Of a DNA stretch of 44,456 nt, positions 24,864-33,532 are shown piece after piece. The DNA comes from Mangrovicoccus sp. HB161399 (GTDB taxonomy: Bacteria; Pseudomonadota; Alphaproteobacteria; Rhodobacterales; Rhodobacteraceae). Position 1 is the stretch's first letter. The number at the start of each line of letters is the position of its first letter. Location of the stretch: assembly GCF_013184745.1 (NCBI RefSeq), contig NZ_JAATVU010000049.1:1-44456 (forward strand), read 5' to 3'. The notes beneath the pieces were generated by a model. It searched no databases, was not told the DNA's origin, and was given only the letters and a program-made list of their open reading frames with translations. A program made the translations under genes and the position numbers.

Positions 24864-25553
24864 ATGGGCCAGGCAGAGCCGCGGGTGGCGACATCCGCGA
24901 AGAGGGAATTCACCCAGGCGGAGATCGGCGCGATCGCGCATCTCTACCGCGGCGAAGTCTACCGCAGCACGATCTGGCGGACGCGGCTCGACACGACGAC
25001 CAACTGGTCGGTGGTGACGCTGGGCGTGGCGCTGTCGATTGCCTTCTCCTCGCCGGGCGCGTCGGAGCTGCCGCTGCTGCTGGTGGGCGTGCTGATCGGG
25101 CTCTTCATGGTGCTGGAGGCGCGGCGCTACCGCTATTTCAACGTCTGGCGGGCGCGGGCGCGCTGGATGGAGACGCATTTCTACGCGCCGATGCTGGATG
25201 ACGGCGACCTGCATACCGAGGAGAACTGGCAGAAGACCCTGGCCAAGGATTATTGGCGGCCGGAATACCATGTCAGCATGTCCCGCGCGATGGGCCGCCG
25301 GATCCGGCGCAACTACCTGTGGATCCTGTCGATCCAGTATCTCGCCTATCTGGGCAAGCTGACCGTCCATCCGGTTCCCGCGCGCGGCATCGGCGACGTG
25401 ATCGGCCGCGCCGCGATCGGACCGGCGCCGGGCTGGGCGGTGCTGGGCTTCGGGCTGTTCTATCTCGGAAGCTGGCTGGCGCTGGCGGAATGGGTCCGCC
25501 GCAAGGACGCGGCCAGCGCGCGCAGGAAGGGCGGCGGCAAGTCGCTGGGCTAG
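24864..25553 (+). CDS. DUF2270 membrane protein
   Basis: The 229-aa protein matches DUF2270: FTQAEIGAIAHLYRGEVYRSTIWRTRLDTTTNW, then two adjacent membrane helices (about 48-63 and 68-85), the conserved ARRYRYFNVWRARARWMETHFYAP region (motif pieces quoted separately in the family), and two C-terminal helices (about 155-170 and 195-212). The function is unknown. The start has a GGAAGGGGAGG ribosome region. An FNR-type dyad about 92 bases upstream and the cco neighbours suggest a low-oxygen role, by context only. Confidence 0.82.
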   Translation: MGQAEPRVATSAKREFTQAEIGAIAHLYRGEVYRSTIWRTRLDTTTNWSVVTLGVALSIAFSSPGASELPLLLVGVLIGLFMVLEARRYRYFNVWRARARWMETHFYAPMLDDGDLHTEENWQKTLAKDYWRPEYHVSMSRAMGRRIRRNYLWILSIQYLAYLGKLTVHPVPARGIGDVIGRAAIGPAPGWAVLGFGLFYLGSWLALAEWVRRKDAASARRKGGGKSLG

Positions 25554-25572
25554 CGGCCGCCGCCCGTCCGGA

Positions 25573-26640
25573 TCACGCGAAGGAGATGTCGTCGGCGATG
25601 GCCGCGACATCGGTGTAGCCGAGCAGCGTCAGCGACTCGCCCCCGTCGAAGCGGAACACCAGGTCGCTTCCCTCGACCTCGGCGAAGGCATCGACCACCT
25701 CGTCGGCAGTGAGCTCGCCGGACCACAGCGCGGGATCGAACACCAGCTCGTCCGCCCCGGTGCCGAAATCGGTCACGACGTCGTCGCCGTAGCCGACGCC
25801 GAAGCGGAACTCGTCGGCCCCGCCGCCGCCTTCCAGTTCGTCGTCGCCGAGCGCGCCGTCCAGCACGTCGCGTCCGAAGCCGCCGAACAGCTTGTCCTCG
25901 CCGCGCCCGCCGTTCAGCGTGTCGTCGCCCATGCCGCCGAACAGCCGGTCATGGCCCTTGCCGCCGAAGATGTGGTCGCGCCCGGCCTTCCCGGCCAGCC
26001 AGTCGTTTCCGGTGCCGCCATAGACCCAGTCGGCGCCGAACTTGGCCGTCACGGTGTCGTTGCCGATGCCGGAATAGAACGTTTCCGACGCCGCGGTCCC
26101 GACGATCACGTCATCCTCGGTGATCATCACGCCCGGCACGTCCAGAAGGTCGAAAACCGCCGCTTCCTGCGGTGCCACCTGCAGCGCGTAGCTGCTGTCC
26201 TCTGCGGTGGTCAGCTCGAAGAACTCCACCAGCTTCGCATAGCTGCTGACGTCCAGCCCGGTGACATTGAACAGCGGGACCGGCCCGGAGACATAGTCGT
26301 CGGACAGGAAGGACAGGCCCAGCATGCCGTCATATTCGCCGCTGCCGCCGGTATCGATGTAGCGGAAGACGATGCCGGTCCAGGCCGCATCGTCCGTGGT
26401 CAGCTCCAGCCCGTCGAGCTCGAAGGCATAGGGGCTGACCGCGTCCCCGGTGCCGTCGCTGAACGTCAGGGCGTTCAGTCCCGGACTCTGCTCCAGCGGC
26501 GAGGGATCGCCCTGCACGATCGAGATGCCGTCCGGCAGGACGATGCGCAGCTCCAACGGGACATATTCATAGCCGTCGTCGCCCGGACGCAGGCTGGAAG
26601 TATTGTCGAATGCGTATCCGACAAGAACATAGGTCGTCAT
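25573..26640 (-). CDS. RTX-repeat calcium-binding protein, probably type I secreted
   Basis: The 355-aa protein has no signal peptide. Residues 1-185 are an acidic domain of no recognised family. About seven nonapeptide repeats of the GGxGxDxLx type follow (roughly 205-275: GGTGNDWLA, GGKGHDRLF, GGMGDDTLN, GGRGEDKLF and similar), which bind Ca2+ as a parallel beta-roll. A C-terminal hydrophobic/acidic segment resembles type I secretion signals. The ATG at 26640 has a GGAGG ribosome site. No ABC exporter or membrane-fusion gene is nearby, so a distant secretion system is required. It sits between the terminator of ccoNOQP and the DUF2270 gene. Confidence 0.87.
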   Translation of the reverse strand: MTTYVLVGYAFDNTSSLRPGDDGYEYVPLELRIVLPDGISIVQGDPSPLEQSPGLNALTFSDGTGDAVSPYAFELDGLELTTDDAAWTGIVFRYIDTGGSGEYDGMLGLSFLSDDYVSGPVPLFNVTGLDVSSYAKLVEFFELTTAEDSSYALQVAPQEAAVFDLLDVPGVMITEDDVIVGTAASETFYSGIGNDTVTAKFGADWVYGGTGNDWLAGKAGRDHIFGGKGHDRLFGGMGDDTLNGGRGEDKLFGGFGRDVLDGALGDDELEGGGGADEFRFGVGYGDDVVTDFGTGADELVFDPALWSGELTADEVVDAFAEVEGSDLVFRFDGGESLTLLGYTDVAAIADDISFA

Positions 26641-26695
26641 TTCAATAACCTCCGCGTCCCGAAACCATAGGGGACTACCTCTCAAACACAAATGG

Positions 26696-26715
26696 GGCCG
26701 CGGAAGACCGCGGCC
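26696..26715 (-). terminator. Terminator after ccoP
   Basis: GGCCGCGG-aaga-CCGCGGCC is a perfect 8-bp stem with a 4-nt loop, 23 bases after the ccoP stop. On the minus strand a T-rich run with interruptions (CCATTTGTGTTT) follows. It separates the cco operon from the RTX gene on the same strand. Confidence 0.75.
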
Positions 26716-26738
26716 ACCGATCGCAGGGCAGAATTTGC

Positions 26739-27605
26739 TTACTCGCCGCCGCCGAGTCCGTGGACATAGGTGGCCACGGCATTGATCTGGGCGTCGGTGA
26801 GGCGCGCATTCCAGTTCGGCATGACGCCGAAGCGGGCCTTGGTGATCGACTCGACGATGGTGTCATAGTCGCCGCCGTAGAGCCAGATTGCATCCGACAG
26901 GTTGGGTGCGCCGAATTCGCGGTTGCCCACGCCGCCTTCCATGTGGCAGGCGACGCAGTTGTCCTCGAAGAGCTGCGCGCCCTGGTCGACCAGCGAGGCA
27001 TCCTGCGGCTCGCCCGAAAGCGACATGACGTAGTTGGCCAGCGAGGCGATCTCGCCCGGGGCCAGCATCTCGCCGAAGGCCGGCATCTGGCTGAACCGGG
27101 CGTCCGGGTCGGTCTCGTTCCGGATGCCGTGGGTGACGGTGTAGTGGATCGCCTCGATGTCGCCGCCCCAGAGCCAGTCGTCGTCCAGCAGGTTCGGGAA
27201 GCCGGTGGCCCCCGCCGCGCCCGAGCCGTGGCACTGCGCGCACCAGGTGCGGAACACCGCGGCGCCGGCATTGACGGCATACTGGTTCAGCTCGGGATCG
27301 TCGCCGATCGCGGTCAGGTCGGCCGCGGCCAGCTGCGCGTCGATCGCGGCATTGGCCTCCTGCATCTGGGCGATCTCCTCGGCCACCTGGCCGCGGGTCG
27401 ACCAGCCGAGCAGCCCCGGCCAGGCGCCGGAGAAGCCGGGCCAGGACGGCATCAGGATCGAGTAGACCAGGCCCCAGCCGATGCAGATGTAGAACACGAT
27501 CAGCCACCAGCGCGGCATCGGGTTGTCGTATTCCTCGATCCCGTCCCAGGAATGGCCCGTCGTCGGGACATCGCCCTGGTGGGTCTTGTCGGAATGGTTG
27601 CTCAT
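26739..27605 (-). CDS. ccoP: cbb3-type cytochrome c oxidase subunit III (dihaem cytochrome c)
   Basis: The 288-aa subunit has a membrane anchor at residues 33-53 and two c-type haem sites, C122-x2-C125-H126 (CAQCH) and C217-x2-C220-H221 (CVACH), with likely Met ligands in SQMPAFGE and GVMPNWN. CcoP passes electrons from soluble cytochromes to CcoO and CcoN. Its ATG overlaps the ccoQ stop by 4 bases. It is the last gene of ccoNOQP. Confidence 0.97.
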   Translation of the reverse strand: MSNHSDKTHQGDVPTTGHSWDGIEEYDNPMPRWWLIVFYICIGWGLVYSILMPSWPGFSGAWPGLLGWSTRGQVAEEIAQMQEANAAIDAQLAAADLTAIGDDPELNQYAVNAGAAVFRTWCAQCHGSGAAGATGFPNLLDDDWLWGGDIEAIHYTVTHGIRNETDPDARFSQMPAFGEMLAPGEIASLANYVMSLSGEPQDASLVDQGAQLFEDNCVACHMEGGVGNREFGAPNLSDAIWLYGGDYDTIVESITKARFGVMPNWNARLTDAQINAVATYVHGLGGGE

Positions 27606-27787
27606 GTCCGGGCCTCCTGACCCGCGTCGTCCTGGGCGGGCTTGTCGTCATGGCGGAAGATGATCTCGGCGCTGTCGCGGTAGGACTTGGACTTGCCGAA
27701 GATCACCCAGATGCAGATGCCGGTGAAGATCGTGAAGAGATAGACCAGGGTGAAATGGTCCATGAACTCGCGGAAGAGCTGTTCCAT
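27602..27787 (-). CDS. ccoQ: cbb3-type oxidase subunit CcoQ
   Basis: The 61-aa protein has a single transmembrane helix (about residues 11-30, VYLFTIFTGICIWVIFG) and a charged C-terminal tail with the usual SKSYRDSAEIIF segment. CcoQ stabilises the oxidase and, in Rhodobacter sphaeroides, was linked to signalling toward PrrBA. It lies 10 bases after ccoO and overlaps ccoP. Confidence 0.93.
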   Translation of the reverse strand: MEQLFREFMDHFTLVYLFTIFTGICIWVIFGKSKSYRDSAEIIFRHDDKPAQDDAGQEART

Positions 27788-27797
27788 GGTTCCCTCC

Positions 27798-28523
27798 TCA
27801 GCGGCTTGCGTCGGGCGTGAAGGTCGAGAAATCGACCAGCGTGCCCAGCATCTGCAGGTACGAGATCAGCGCGTCCATTTCGGAGATGCCCGGCTGGCTG
27901 TCGAAGTTGCGCACCTGCGCCCCGTGATAGCGTTCCAGCATCCCCTCGTAGTCGCTGTCGGGATCCGCCTGCGCCATGAAGTCGGCCTCGGCGTTCTCGA
28001 TCATCTCGTCCGTGTAGGGGACGCCGACCATGCGGTGGGTCTCCATCTTGGCCTCGATCATCTCCGGCGTGACCAGGGTCTCGGTCAGGAAGCCGTATTT
28101 CGGCATGATCGATTCCGGGACCACAGACTGCGGGTTGGTCAGGTGCGCGACATGCCAGGCGTCCGAATAGCGGCCGCCGACGCGGGCCAGGTCCGGCCCG
28201 GTCCGCTTAGAGCCCCACTGGAACGGATGGTCGTACTGCGACTCCGCCGCCAGCGAGTAGTGGCCGTAGCGCTCCACCTCGTCGCGCATCGGGCGGATCA
28301 TCTGGCTGTGGCAGACATAGCAGCCCTCGCGGATGTAGATGTCCCGCCCGGTCAGCTCCAGCGGGGAGTAGGGGCGCACGCCCTCCACGTCCTCGATGGT
28401 GTTCTGCAGCCAGAACAGCGGCGCGATCTCGACGATCCCGCCGATGGTCACGACCAGGAAGGAGCAGACCAGCAGAAGGGTGGCGTTGGTCTCGAGGACC
28501 TTGTGCTTGTCAAGAATACCCAT
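27798..28523 (-). CDS. ccoO: cbb3-type oxidase subunit II (monohaem cytochrome c)
   Basis: The 241-aa subunit has an N-terminal membrane helix (about 13-35) and one haem c site C68-x2-C71-H72 in [14 protein letters not shown], an invariant CcoO signature. PKYGFL and a late Met supply the axial ligand region. It transfers electrons from CcoP to CcoN. It is 12 bases after ccoN in the operon. Confidence 0.97.
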   Translation of the reverse strand: MGILDKHKVLETNATLLLVCSFLVVTIGGIVEIAPLFWLQNTIEDVEGVRPYSPLELTGRDIYIREGCYVCHSQMIRPMRDEVERYGHYSLAAESQYDHPFQWGSKRTGPDLARVGGRYSDAWHVAHLTNPQSVVPESIMPKYGFLTETLVTPEMIEAKMETHRMVGVPYTDEMIENAEADFMAQADPDSDYEGMLERYHGAQVRNFDSQPGISEMDALISYLQMLGTLVDFSTFTPDASR

Positions 28524-28535
28524 TCTCTTCGGTCC

Positions 28536-30149
28536 TTATTCCGCGGGCTGCGCAGCCGGGGCGGCGGAAGGCGCGTCTTCCTTCGCTTCGCCGCGGGTGG
28601 CTGTCAGGTAGAGGTTGACGCACATGATGATCGCGCCGGTGACGTACATCACCCCGCCGAGCGCGCGCACGACATACATCGGGAACTTGGCCGCCACGGT
28701 GTCGGCGAAGGAGTTCACGAGGAAGCCGTTGGCGTCGACTTCGCGCCACATCAGGCCTTCCATGATGCCGGTCACCCACATCGAGGCGGCGTAGAGCACG
28801 ATGCCGATGGTGGCGAGCCAGAAGTGCCAGGAGACCATGGGCAGCGAATACAGCTTCTTCTTCTGCCAAAGCGCGGGCGTCAGGTAGTAAAGCGCGCCGA
28901 AGGTGATCATGCCGTTCCAGCCGAGCGCGCCGGAATGCACGTGGCCGATGGTCCAGTCGGTGTAGTGCGACAGCGAGTTGACCGAGCGGATCGACATCAT
29001 CGGGCCCTCGAAGGTCGACATGCCGTAGAAGCCCACCGCGACCACCATCATCCGGATGACCGGATCGGTGCGCAGCTTGTCCCAGGCGCCCGAGAGCGTC
29101 ATCAGGCCGTTGATCATGCCGCCCCAGCTGGGCATCCACAGGATCACCGACATCACCATGCCCAGCGTCGCGGCCCAGTCAGGCAGCGCGGTGTAGTGCA
29201 GGTGGTGCGGACCGGCCCAGATGTAGAGGAAGATCAGCGCCCAGAAGTGGATGATCGACAGCTTGTAGGAGAAGACCGGGCGTTCCGCCTGCTTCGGGAT
29301 GAAGTAGTACATCATGCCCAGGAAGCCCGCGGTCAGGAAGAAGCCCACGGCGTTGTGGCCGTACCACCACTGCACCATCGCGTCCTGCACGCCCGAGAAG
29401 ACCTGCACCGACTTGGAGCCGAAGAGCGAGACCGGGATCGAGATGTTGTTGACCACGTGCAGCATCGCTACGGTGACGATGAAGGCAAGGTAGAACCAGT
29501 TCGCCACGTAGATGTGGGGTTCCTTGCGCTTGATGACCGTGCCGAGGAACACGGCCAGGAAGGCGACCCAGACGATGGTCAGCCACCAGTCGACGTACCA
29601 TTCCGGCTCGGCGTATTCCTTGGACTGGGTGCCGCCCAGCAGGTAGCCGGTCGCGGCCAGGACGATGAAGAGGTTGTAGCCCCAGAACACGAACCAGGCG
29701 AGGTTGCCGCCCCAGAGGCGGGTCGCCGAGGTGCGCTGCACCACGTAGAAGGCGGTCGCGATCAGCGCGTTGCCGCCGAAGGCGAAAATCACCGCCGAAG
29801 TATGCAGCGGACGCAGGCGCCCGAAATTCATGTAGGGCTGCGCAAATTCGAAGTTCAGCCCGGGAAAGGCGAGCTGGGAGGCGATGAACGTGCCCGCCGC
29901 GAAGCCGACGACTCCCCACAGGCAGGTTGCAATTACGCCGTAGCGCACCACATCATCCATGTAGACGGTGGTGTCGATGGGCGTCTTAGGCTCGTCGATC
30001 GTGCGCAGGGTGTAGAGGAACAGCCCCCCGCTCACGAGCATGATGATGATTGCGTGCACCATGTAGGACACATCGTGGGCGTAATTCGCCGCGATGGCCG
30101 CGATGAGTGCGATCAATCCGAAGGCTATGAGCTTCAGATAATCGACCAT
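28536..30149 (-). CDS. ccoN: cbb3-type cytochrome c oxidase subunit I (catalytic)
   Basis: The 537-aa haem-copper oxidase core has about 12 transmembrane helices. Visible active-site motifs are [10 protein letters not shown] (low-spin haem His), [12 protein letters not shown] (CuB His), AGPHHLHY (CuB His pair) and [13 protein letters not shown] (haem b and b3 His). It reduces O2 to water with very high affinity and pumps protons. It is the first gene of ccoNOQP, with a perfect FNR box about 103 bases before its start. The C-terminus carries an Ala/Pro-rich tail. Confidence 0.97.
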   Translation of the reverse strand: MVDYLKLIAFGLIALIAAIAANYAHDVSYMVHAIIIMLVSGGLFLYTLRTIDEPKTPIDTTVYMDDVVRYGVIATCLWGVVGFAAGTFIASQLAFPGLNFEFAQPYMNFGRLRPLHTSAVIFAFGGNALIATAFYVVQRTSATRLWGGNLAWFVFWGYNLFIVLAATGYLLGGTQSKEYAEPEWYVDWWLTIVWVAFLAVFLGTVIKRKEPHIYVANWFYLAFIVTVAMLHVVNNISIPVSLFGSKSVQVFSGVQDAMVQWWYGHNAVGFFLTAGFLGMMYYFIPKQAERPVFSYKLSIIHFWALIFLYIWAGPHHLHYTALPDWAATLGMVMSVILWMPSWGGMINGLMTLSGAWDKLRTDPVIRMMVVAVGFYGMSTFEGPMMSIRSVNSLSHYTDWTIGHVHSGALGWNGMITFGALYYLTPALWQKKKLYSLPMVSWHFWLATIGIVLYAASMWVTGIMEGLMWREVDANGFLVNSFADTVAAKFPMYVVRALGGVMYVTGAIIMCVNLYLTATRGEAKEDAPSAAPAAQPAE

Positions 30150-30251
30150 GTCTTGTCCCTTCGTCCCTTGTTGAGTTGCGGAGAGAGTCGAGACGGAATC
30201 TCCGCGGGGTTTTCGTCCGTGCTGCTATGGCGAGAGCACGTTACCACCTCA

Positions 30252-30265
30252 TTGATCTGTATCAA
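30252..30265 (-). promoter_or_regulatory. FNR box of the ccoNOQP promoter (perfect consensus)
   Basis: TTGATCTGTATCAA matches TTGAT-N4-ATCAA exactly. As a class II site it predicts a minus-strand start near 30217, with CATAGC (30224-30229) at the -10 position and a leader of about 68 bases. Confidence 0.9.
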
Positions 30266-30283
30266 AACATCGCGATTACACCA

Positions 30284-30297
30284 TTGTTTCAGATCAA
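30284..30297 (+). promoter_or_regulatory. Second FNR-like site, oriented to the universal stress protein gene
   Basis: TTGTTTCAGATCAA has one mismatch in the left half-site. Its centre is 31 bases from TACATT (30319-30324), a plausible -10, which predicts a start near 30331 and a short leader containing AAAGGAGG before the ATG at 30355. Confidence 0.68.
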
Positions 30298-30354
30298 GGC
30301 GCTGCAATGCGACGCAGCTACATTGGTCGTACTCACTCGAAAGGAGGAAGGGCC

Positions 30355-31191
30355 ATGACATACAAATCCCTCATGTGCATCCTGCGCACTGCGGAGGGCG
30401 ATCTGGCGCATCTGGACCATGCGGTAAGGCTGGCCCGGCGCTACGACGCACATCTCGACGTGCTGTGCCTCGGCGTGGACCGCGTCCAGGTCGGCTTCTA
30501 CTATGCCGGCGCGACCGCGCTGGTCGCCGAGAACTCGCTCGCCCAGGCAGAGGAAGATGCCCGCAAGCTGAAGGACTTCGTCTCCGCACGGCTGGAGGAC
30601 AGCGACATCCGCTGGGCGGCCGAGGCGATGATCGTCCAGTGGGGCGCCATCGGGCCCGCCGTCGAGCAGGCCGCGCGCTATGCCGACCTCGTGATCCTGC
30701 CGCAGCCCTATGGCGAGATCCGCGGGCCGGAGGACGAGGCCATCACCGAAGCCGCGCTGTTCCTCGGTCCGACGCCTGTGCTGACCGTGCCGCCGGGCTG
30801 GGAGGGCGACGCCCCCGCCGATCCGATGATCGCGACCAACCAGGGCCCCGAGGCGATCGCCGCCGTGCGCGCCGCGATGCCCGCGCTGGAAATGGTCGGC
30901 CAGGCCAACATCGCCATCGTCGATCCGCCCCGCCATGGGCCGGAACGCTCCGATCCGGGTGGCGCGCTGTCGATGATGCTGGCCCGCCACGGCGTGCGCG
31001 CCGAGGTCTCGATCCTCGCCCGCACCATGCCGCGGATCTCCGACGTGCTGATCCGCCACCAGCAGGACCGCAAGGCCGACCTGATCATCATGGGTGCCTA
31101 CGGCCATTCGCGGCTGCGCGAGGCCGTGCTCGGCGGCCCGACCCGCGACATGCTGGCCGAGGCGCCGGTCCCGGTGCTGATGGCCCGCTGA
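30355..31191 (+). CDS. Universal stress protein with two UspA-like halves
   Basis: The 278-aa protein begins MTYKSLMCILRTAEGDLAHL. Its second half ends with the nucleotide-binding signature GAYGHSRLREAVLGGPTRDML, the G-x2-G-x9-G(S/T) pattern of ATP-binding Usp proteins. The first half lacks a clear copy (LVILPQPYG) and probably does not bind ATP. The start at 30355 is set by AAAGGAGG (30340-30347). It is divergent from ccoN with two FNR-type sites in the shared 205-bp gap, so induction at low oxygen is likely. The precise role is unknown. Confidence 0.9.
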   Translation: MTYKSLMCILRTAEGDLAHLDHAVRLARRYDAHLDVLCLGVDRVQVGFYYAGATALVAENSLAQAEEDARKLKDFVSARLEDSDIRWAAEAMIVQWGAIGPAVEQAARYADLVILPQPYGEIRGPEDEAITEAALFLGPTPVLTVPPGWEGDAPADPMIATNQGPEAIAAVRAAMPALEMVGQANIAIVDPPRHGPERSDPGGALSMMLARHGVRAEVSILARTMPRISDVLIRHQQDRKADLIIMGAYGHSRLREAVLGGPTRDMLAEAPVPVLMAR

Positions 31192-31255
31192 ACCGGGCCG
31201 CGGCAAGGCAGTCAGCCTCCGCTCCGGGCCTCCGGGCCCGGGCCGGGCAAGACGA

Positions 31256-31273
31256 CCGCCCCGCAGGGGGCGG
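31256..31273 (+). terminator. Hairpin after the universal stress protein gene
   Basis: CCGCCCC-gcag-GGGGCGG is a perfect 7-bp stem. Only a weak C/T run follows (cccctcccctttc), so it is a modest intrinsic terminator on the plus strand. Confidence 0.5.
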
Positions 31274-31290
31274 CCCCTCCCCTTTCGCCG

Positions 31291-31323
31291 AAAAAGAGCG
31301 CCCCGGTCCTTGCGGCCGGGGCG
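31291..31323 (-). terminator. Terminator of fnrL
   Basis: CGCCCCGG and CCGGGGCG (31299-31306 and 31316-31323) form an 8-bp stem. On the minus strand CTCTTTTT follows. It starts 29 bases past the fnrL stop. Confidence 0.8.
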
Positions 31324-31351
31324 TTGTCCGTTCAGTCGGGCTGCGGGCGGC

Positions 31352-32107
31352 TCAGACCAGGTAGCCGCCGTCGCTGTCGTCGCCGGTTTCGCCGAGCAGC
31401 CGCTCGAAATCCGGGATTGTGACGTGGCGCTTGCCCTCGAGCTGGATCACCCCGTCCTTGCGCAGCGCGGTGATCTGGCGGCTGACGGTTTCCAGCGTCA
31501 GGCCGAGGTAGTCGGCCATCGCCTCGCGGGTCAGCGGCAGGTCGAAGACCATCGACTTGTCCTTGCCCTTGAGGTTCAGCGAGGCGTCGCGGCGGGCGAT
31601 GATCGCGATCAGGCTGGCGATCTTCTCGCGCGCGGTCTTGCGGCCGAGCAGCAGCATCCATTCCCGCGCGGCGTCGAGCTCGTCCAGCGTCATCTCCAGC
31701 AGGCGCTGGCCGATATGCGGGGTCTTCTCCATCAGCGATTCGAACGGCCGCTTGCGGAAGCAGCAGATGATCAGGTCGGTCGTCGCGGTCACGTCATAGG
31801 CCGCGTCGTCGCGTCCCGGCCGCCCGATGAAGTCCGACGGCAGCAGCAGGCCCACCATCTGAGTGCGCCCGTCCTCCATCGTCTGCGACAGGGTCGCGAT
31901 GCCCGAGACCACGGAGGCCACGAAATCCATCCGGTCACCGGCCCAGACCACCGTCTGACCCGCCGGATAGGTACGGTAATACTTGATTTCTTCCAGCCGC
32001 TCGAGCTCTTCGGCCTCGCAGCGCGCACAGACGGCCCGATGCCGAATCGGGCAGTCGCGGCAATCGGGGACATGGTCGTTGTGGCTCAGTTTCACGGCGG
32101 TGTTCAT
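31352..32107 (-). CDS. fnrL: FnrL, Crp/Fnr-family oxygen-sensing regulator
   Basis: The 251-aa protein has the N-terminal cysteine cluster Cys16, Cys19, Cys27 (Cys30 also present) plus Cys115/116 in the sensor domain, enough for an oxygen-labile 4Fe-4S cluster. The cNMP-like beta-barrel spans about 38-130, the dimer helix about 137-165, and the HTH contains E206-TV-SR210, the residues that read TTGAT in FNR proteins. The start at 32107 was chosen over the open frame to 32176 because an FNR box occupies 32111-32124. That position, immediately before the start codon, suggests autorepression. Confidence 0.95.
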   Translation of the reverse strand: MNTAVKLSHNDHVPDCRDCPIRHRAVCARCEAEELERLEEIKYYRTYPAGQTVVWAGDRMDFVASVVSGIATLSQTMEDGRTQMVGLLLPSDFIGRPGRDDAAYDVTATTDLIICCFRKRPFESLMEKTPHIGQRLLEMTLDELDAAREWMLLLGRKTAREKIASLIAIIARRDASLNLKGKDKSMVFDLPLTREAMADYLGLTLETVSRQITALRKDGVIQLEGKRHVTIPDFERLLGETGDDSDGGYLV

Positions 32108-32110
32108 GAT

Positions 32111-32124
32111 TTGACCTCGATCAA
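32111..32124. promoter_or_regulatory. FNR box between fnrL and hemN
   Basis: TTGACCTCGATCAA is one base from consensus. For fnrL its nearest edge is 3 bases from the start codon, so binding would block initiation. For hemN on the plus strand the class II prediction puts the transcript start almost on the ATG at 32159. Confidence 0.82.
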
Positions 32125-32158
32125 GGTCGGAGGTGATGGACCGGCTAAACGTATTCGA

Positions 32159-33514
32159 ATGAGCCTGATGACACAACTCTCCCGCCTCGGATTATTTGAC
32201 GCGCGCGTTCCGCGCTACACCAGCTATCCGACTGCGCCGCAATTTTCCAACAACGTGGATGCGGCGCTGAACCGGAAGTGGATCGGTTCCGTCGCGCCCG
32301 GCTCGGAAATCTCGCTCTACGTGCATGTTCCCTTCTGCCGGCACCTGTGCTGGTTCTGCGCCTGCCGGACCCAGGGCACGCAGAAGCTCGACACCGTGCG
32401 CGCCTATCTGGATACCCTGCTGTCGGAAATCCGCCAGTTGGACGCCATGCTGCCAGAGGGCGTGACCCTGTCGCGGCTGCATTGGGGCGGCGGCACGCCG
32501 ACCATGATGGACGCGGAGATGATCCGCACCCTGTCGCAGGCGATCTGCGCCGTGGCCCCGCTGGCGCCGGGCGGCGAATTTTCGGTGGAGATCGACCCCA
32601 ACGAGATCGACGCGGCACGCATGGATGCGCTGGCCGAAGCCGGGATGAACCGCGCCTCGATCGGCGTCCAGGATTTCGACCCCGAGATCCAGAAGACCAT
32701 CGGCCGGATCCAGAGCTACGAGGTGACCGAGCAGGCGGTCCAGCTTATCCGAGCGGCGGGCGTCCGCAGCCTCAATGCCGACATCCTCTACGGCCTGCCC
32801 GACCAGACCCCCGCCCGCATCGCCGATTCCGTGCAGAAGCTGCTGAGCCTGTCGCCCGACCGGGTCGCGCTCTACGGCTATGCGCATGTGCCGTGGATGG
32901 CGCGGCGGCAGTCGATGATCCCCTCTGCGCTGCTGCCCACGCCCGAAGAGCGGCTGAAGCTGTTCGAGACCGCGCGCAAGCTGTTCCTCTGGGACGGCTA
33001 CATGGAAGTCGGCATCGACCATTTCGCCCGCCCCTTCGACAGCATGGCCGTGGCGCAGCGCGAAGGGCGGCTGCGGCGGAATTTCCAGGGCTATACCGAG
33101 GACCCGGCCGAGGTGCTGATCGGCATCGGCGCCTCGTCGATCTCGCGCTTCCCGCAGGGCTACGCGCAGAACGCCTCCTCGACCTCGGACTACACGGCGC
33201 TGGTGCGCGCGGGGCGGCTGCCGACGATGCGCGGCCATGCCTTCACCGGCGAGGACAAGGTGCGCGCCCGGATCATCGAGATGCTGATGTGCGACTTCGC
33301 CTTCGATCTCGCTCCGGTGCTCTGCCCGGACGGTCCCGGCGCCGACACCGTGCGCAGCTGGATGGCCGCCGCGGCAGCGCAGTTCCAGGGCTTCGTCACG
33401 CTAGAGGGCGACCGGTTCGAGATCACCCGCGACGGCCGTCCGCTGGCACGGATCGTCGCCCGCGCCTTCGATGCCTATGACATGAGCAAGACCGGCCACA
33501 GCACCGCGGTCTGA
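32159..33514 (+). CDS. hemN: Oxygen-independent coproporphyrinogen III oxidase (radical SAM)
   Basis: The 451-aa enzyme converts coproporphyrinogen III to protoporphyrinogen IX without oxygen. The radical-SAM cysteines are C60-x3-C64-x2-C67 with the HemN-specific Cys69, followed by HWGGGTPTMM, SIGVQDFDPEIQKTIGR and DILYGLPDQT. RVPRYTSYPTAPQF at residues 17-30 is the expected HemN start, so ATG 32159 (or 32168, three codons later) is the start although no ribosome site sits at the usual distance. It is divergent from fnrL with an FNR box between, giving anaerobic induction of haem synthesis for the cbb3 oxidase. Confidence 0.95.
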   Translation: MSLMTQLSRLGLFDARVPRYTSYPTAPQFSNNVDAALNRKWIGSVAPGSEISLYVHVPFCRHLCWFCACRTQGTQKLDTVRAYLDTLLSEIRQLDAMLPEGVTLSRLHWGGGTPTMMDAEMIRTLSQAICAVAPLAPGGEFSVEIDPNEIDAARMDALAEAGMNRASIGVQDFDPEIQKTIGRIQSYEVTEQAVQLIRAAGVRSLNADILYGLPDQTPARIADSVQKLLSLSPDRVALYGYAHVPWMARRQSMIPSALLPTPEERLKLFETARKLFLWDGYMEVGIDHFARPFDSMAVAQREGRLRRNFQGYTEDPAEVLIGIGASSISRFPQGYAQNASSTSDYTALVRAGRLPTMRGHAFTGEDKVRARIIEMLMCDFAFDLAPVLCPDGPGADTVRSWMAAAAAQFQGFVTLEGDRFEITRDGRPLARIVARAFDAYDMSKTGHSTAV

Positions 33515-33532
33515 CCGCGGCGCCGATGCCCG

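Noticed and set aside
27750-31364. A 1204-codon open frame on the plus strand across the cco operon
   Set aside because: It is antisense to ccoQ, ccoO and ccoN and has His/Arg/Val-rich shadow composition; high GC keeps antisense frames open. The minus-strand genes have clear family motifs.
31310-32158. An N-terminal extension of HemN reaching back to 31310
   Set aside because: The extension is antisense to fnrL and HemN proteins begin near RVPRYTSYP; ATG 32159 gives the family length.
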